DNA of 60,951 nucleotides from Halieaceae bacterium UBA5085. Its GTDB lineage: Bacteria; Pseudomonadota; Gammaproteobacteria; Pseudomonadales; Halieaceae. Positions 60,135 through 60,951 of the stretch are shown here, one piece after another. Numbering within the stretch: the first letter of the stretch is position 1; each line of letters opens with the position of its first letter. The notes under the pieces are model-generated. The model made no database searches, was not told the DNA's origin, and saw nothing but the letters and a program-made list of their open reading frames with translations. The position numbers were made by a program, and so were the translations under genes. The stretch spans positions 209,869-270,819 of the forward strand of contig DIAF01000045.1 of NCBI GenBank assembly GCA_002414665.1, given 5' to 3'.

Positions 60135-60187
60135 CCCCCTCCTAAGGGGTAGGTCCCAGGTTTGAGTCCTGGCGGGGGCACCAAATA
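60135..60187 (+). repeat. attR: 53-bp direct repeat, copy 2 (tRNA-Arg 3' fragment)
   Basis: Identical to 51100-51152. It has the anticodon loop, T-arm and CCA end but no acceptor 5' strand, D-arm or 5' anticodon stem, so it is a tRNA fragment and not a gene. Confidence 0.93.
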
Positions 60188-60225
60188 GCCATATAAATCA
60201 ATGGGTTAAAGAGTTTTAATTTTTA

Positions 60226-60249
60226 TACCTACATAAATGCCTACATAGA
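60226..60249 (+). repeat. Second pair of tandem repeats just outside attR
   Basis: CCTACATA occurs at 60228-60235 and 60240-60247, a 12-bp period, about 45 bp past the CCA of the tRNA fragment. This copies the geometry of the element's own left end (CCA at 51148, tandem repeats from 51201) with a different sequence, as expected if another element with its own integrase is inserted behind. Confidence 0.45.
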
Positions 60250-60289
60250 AATTCGCTTGCCTGAACTCCGCACCAGTCAATAATCGAGT

Positions 60290-60871
60290 CCCAGGGTGCC
60301 TTGATCCAGCAGACCCTGGGTCTGGGTCCACGGCGCTAAATCCCTCTCGAATGGCGATAACTTAACCGCAGTAGACTGGTTACAGTGTAACCACAAACCC
60401 CGACCGGCGGTGACGGGGTTTCCCCTTGCATCGGCCGCAACCCCATGCATTATTGACCCAGAGATCACCCGAGTACCAGGCCCGCCATCGTCACTAGCGA
60501 GCGTAGCGGGGTAGTGACGATGGCCCCGAGCCCAGAAAGTACGCCGTCGCCAGGCCGATTTTCGGCAGGACGCGCACGTGACGTGTTCGTAGACTGCCTA
60601 CCGTAGACCGAATTACCCGTGGCCACTGCGGCTCAGTGGCACAGAGGGGGCCCGCCCTCGACCATCCGGTCACAACGGGCCCGTGCGTCCAGGACTGCTT
60701 ACGGCGCACCGACCTCAGGGTCGGCAGTCCATTCTCTACATCGCGACCGTCGTCGCTCAACTCAAAGGAGGTGCTTATACCACTACCATTGTCACTCGGC
60801 CCCCTGGGGCCACGCGTGTATACACAACAGGAATCTCCCCCAGGAGATCAGTTGTGTAGCCTGTTTACAGG
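60290..60871. ncRNA. Candidate large structured RNA region (11 consecutive perfect inverted repeats)
   Basis: No credible ORF in 60188-60951. Perfect stems follow one another: 60290-60320, 60377-60393, 60395-60421, 60485-60523 (12 bp), 60554-60666-type short stem at 60554-60566, 60622-60640, 60648-60682 with a nested 4-bp stem, 60692-60730 with a nested 5-bp stem, 60798-60811, 60822-60857 (two stacked stems) and 60860-60871. Such density is typical of a folded RNA or a chain of protein-binding sites. Strand cannot be decided from sequence alone. The last 80 bp of the window show nothing further. Confidence 0.35.
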
Positions 60872-60951
60872 TGCTTTCAGGTCGTAAGGGAGTGGTGTCC
60901 CGTGATCCTTGCCGGTTTCCGGATGCGTTGGGTTAGTCCCCCCGCCTGATC

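Larger units (their letters stand above)
51100..60187. mobile_element. tRNA-Arg-inserted phage-satellite-like integrative element (~9.0 kb)
   Basis: Bounded by a perfect 53-bp direct repeat. Read from the right end on the minus strand it carries: tyrosine integrase, an unknown basic protein, AlpA-like regulator, a Cys-motif protein, a primase-helicase, an iteron array, a run of small ORFs, a coiled-coil protein, an HK97-type prohead protease and a P27-type small terminase. Three more small genes lie at the left end. There is no portal, large terminase, major capsid, tail or lysis gene, so it is not a simple prophage. Most genes overlap or nearly touch, consistent with one long operon. The layout matches PICI-type satellites that depend on a helper phage; that lifestyle is inferred. 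Confidence 0.85.

Noticed and set aside
60135..60187. Possible second tRNA-Arg gene
   Set aside because: Only the 3' half is present; acceptor 5' strand, D-arm and 5' anticodon stem are missing. It is the attR repeat.
60619..60936. Overlapping plus-strand open frames (105 and 83 codons) and a minus-strand frame at 60494-60760
   Set aside because: They cross perfect inverted repeats, lack ribosome-binding sites and show no protein-like pattern.

Overview
The window is about 61 kb of a GC-rich gammaproteobacterial chromosome. Gene content (two large TonB-dependent receptors, a MoxR/DUF58/Bat operon, a 180-kDa-class NAD-glutamate dehydrogenase, rmf, queD, lipA, pepN, and the small families YeaC/DUF1315, DUF3301, DUF3429, DUF3833) suggests a marine member of the Cellvibrionales/Halieaceae (OM60/NOR5) type. 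That placement is inferred from gene families, not from a marker gene.

Positions 1-10475 hold a truncated GlxA/AraC-type regulator divergent from a stand-alone ketosynthase, a TonB receptor, a YdjA-like nitroreductase, a dienoyl-CoA-isomerase-like crotonase, a lipoprotein, a YbfF-like esterase, DUF3301, a LysE exporter and queD. A tRNA-Val/tRNA-Asp operon with a near-consensus promoter follows. Positions 10886-16010 are catabolic: thiolase, enoyl-CoA hydratase, a DUF35/thiolase-like pair resembling steroid side-chain aldolase, and a KshA-like Rieske oxygenase. Positions 16042-24253 hold a beta-CASP nuclease, lipA, nadK, a rhomboid protease, YeaC, DUF2797 and pepN. Positions 24254-31202 (minus strand) hold moxR-DUF58-DUF4381-batA-batBC-batD. 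Then come the glutamate dehydrogenase, rmf, a DUF2235 hydrolase, an OlsF-like double acyltransferase, and a TonB receptor paired with a beta-helix-like lipoprotein.

Positions 44700-47140 are an AT-richer accessory patch. It holds a 5'-truncated RHS core whose C-terminal tip continues in frame for 137 codons after a TAA, two paralogous small membrane proteins placed like immunity genes, a third small membrane protein, and a decayed second RHS copy. Positions 47357-51013 return to ordinary chromosome, including a small exported protein behind a convincing Pho box.

The main find is an integrated element of about 9.0 kb at a tRNA-Arg(CCT) gene, bounded by a perfect 53-bp direct repeat (51100-51152 and 60135-60187). 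It carries a tyrosine integrase, an AlpA-like regulator, a primase-helicase, an iteron array, small ORFs, an HK97-type prohead protease and a P27-type small terminase. It has no portal, major capsid, large terminase or tail gene. This is the layout of a phage satellite (PICI-like) that would use helper-phage particles. Beyond the right repeat lie a new pair of tandem repeats and about 580 nt of back-to-back perfect inverted repeats with no credible ORF. These could be the left end of a second, tandemly inserted element carrying a large structured RNA.
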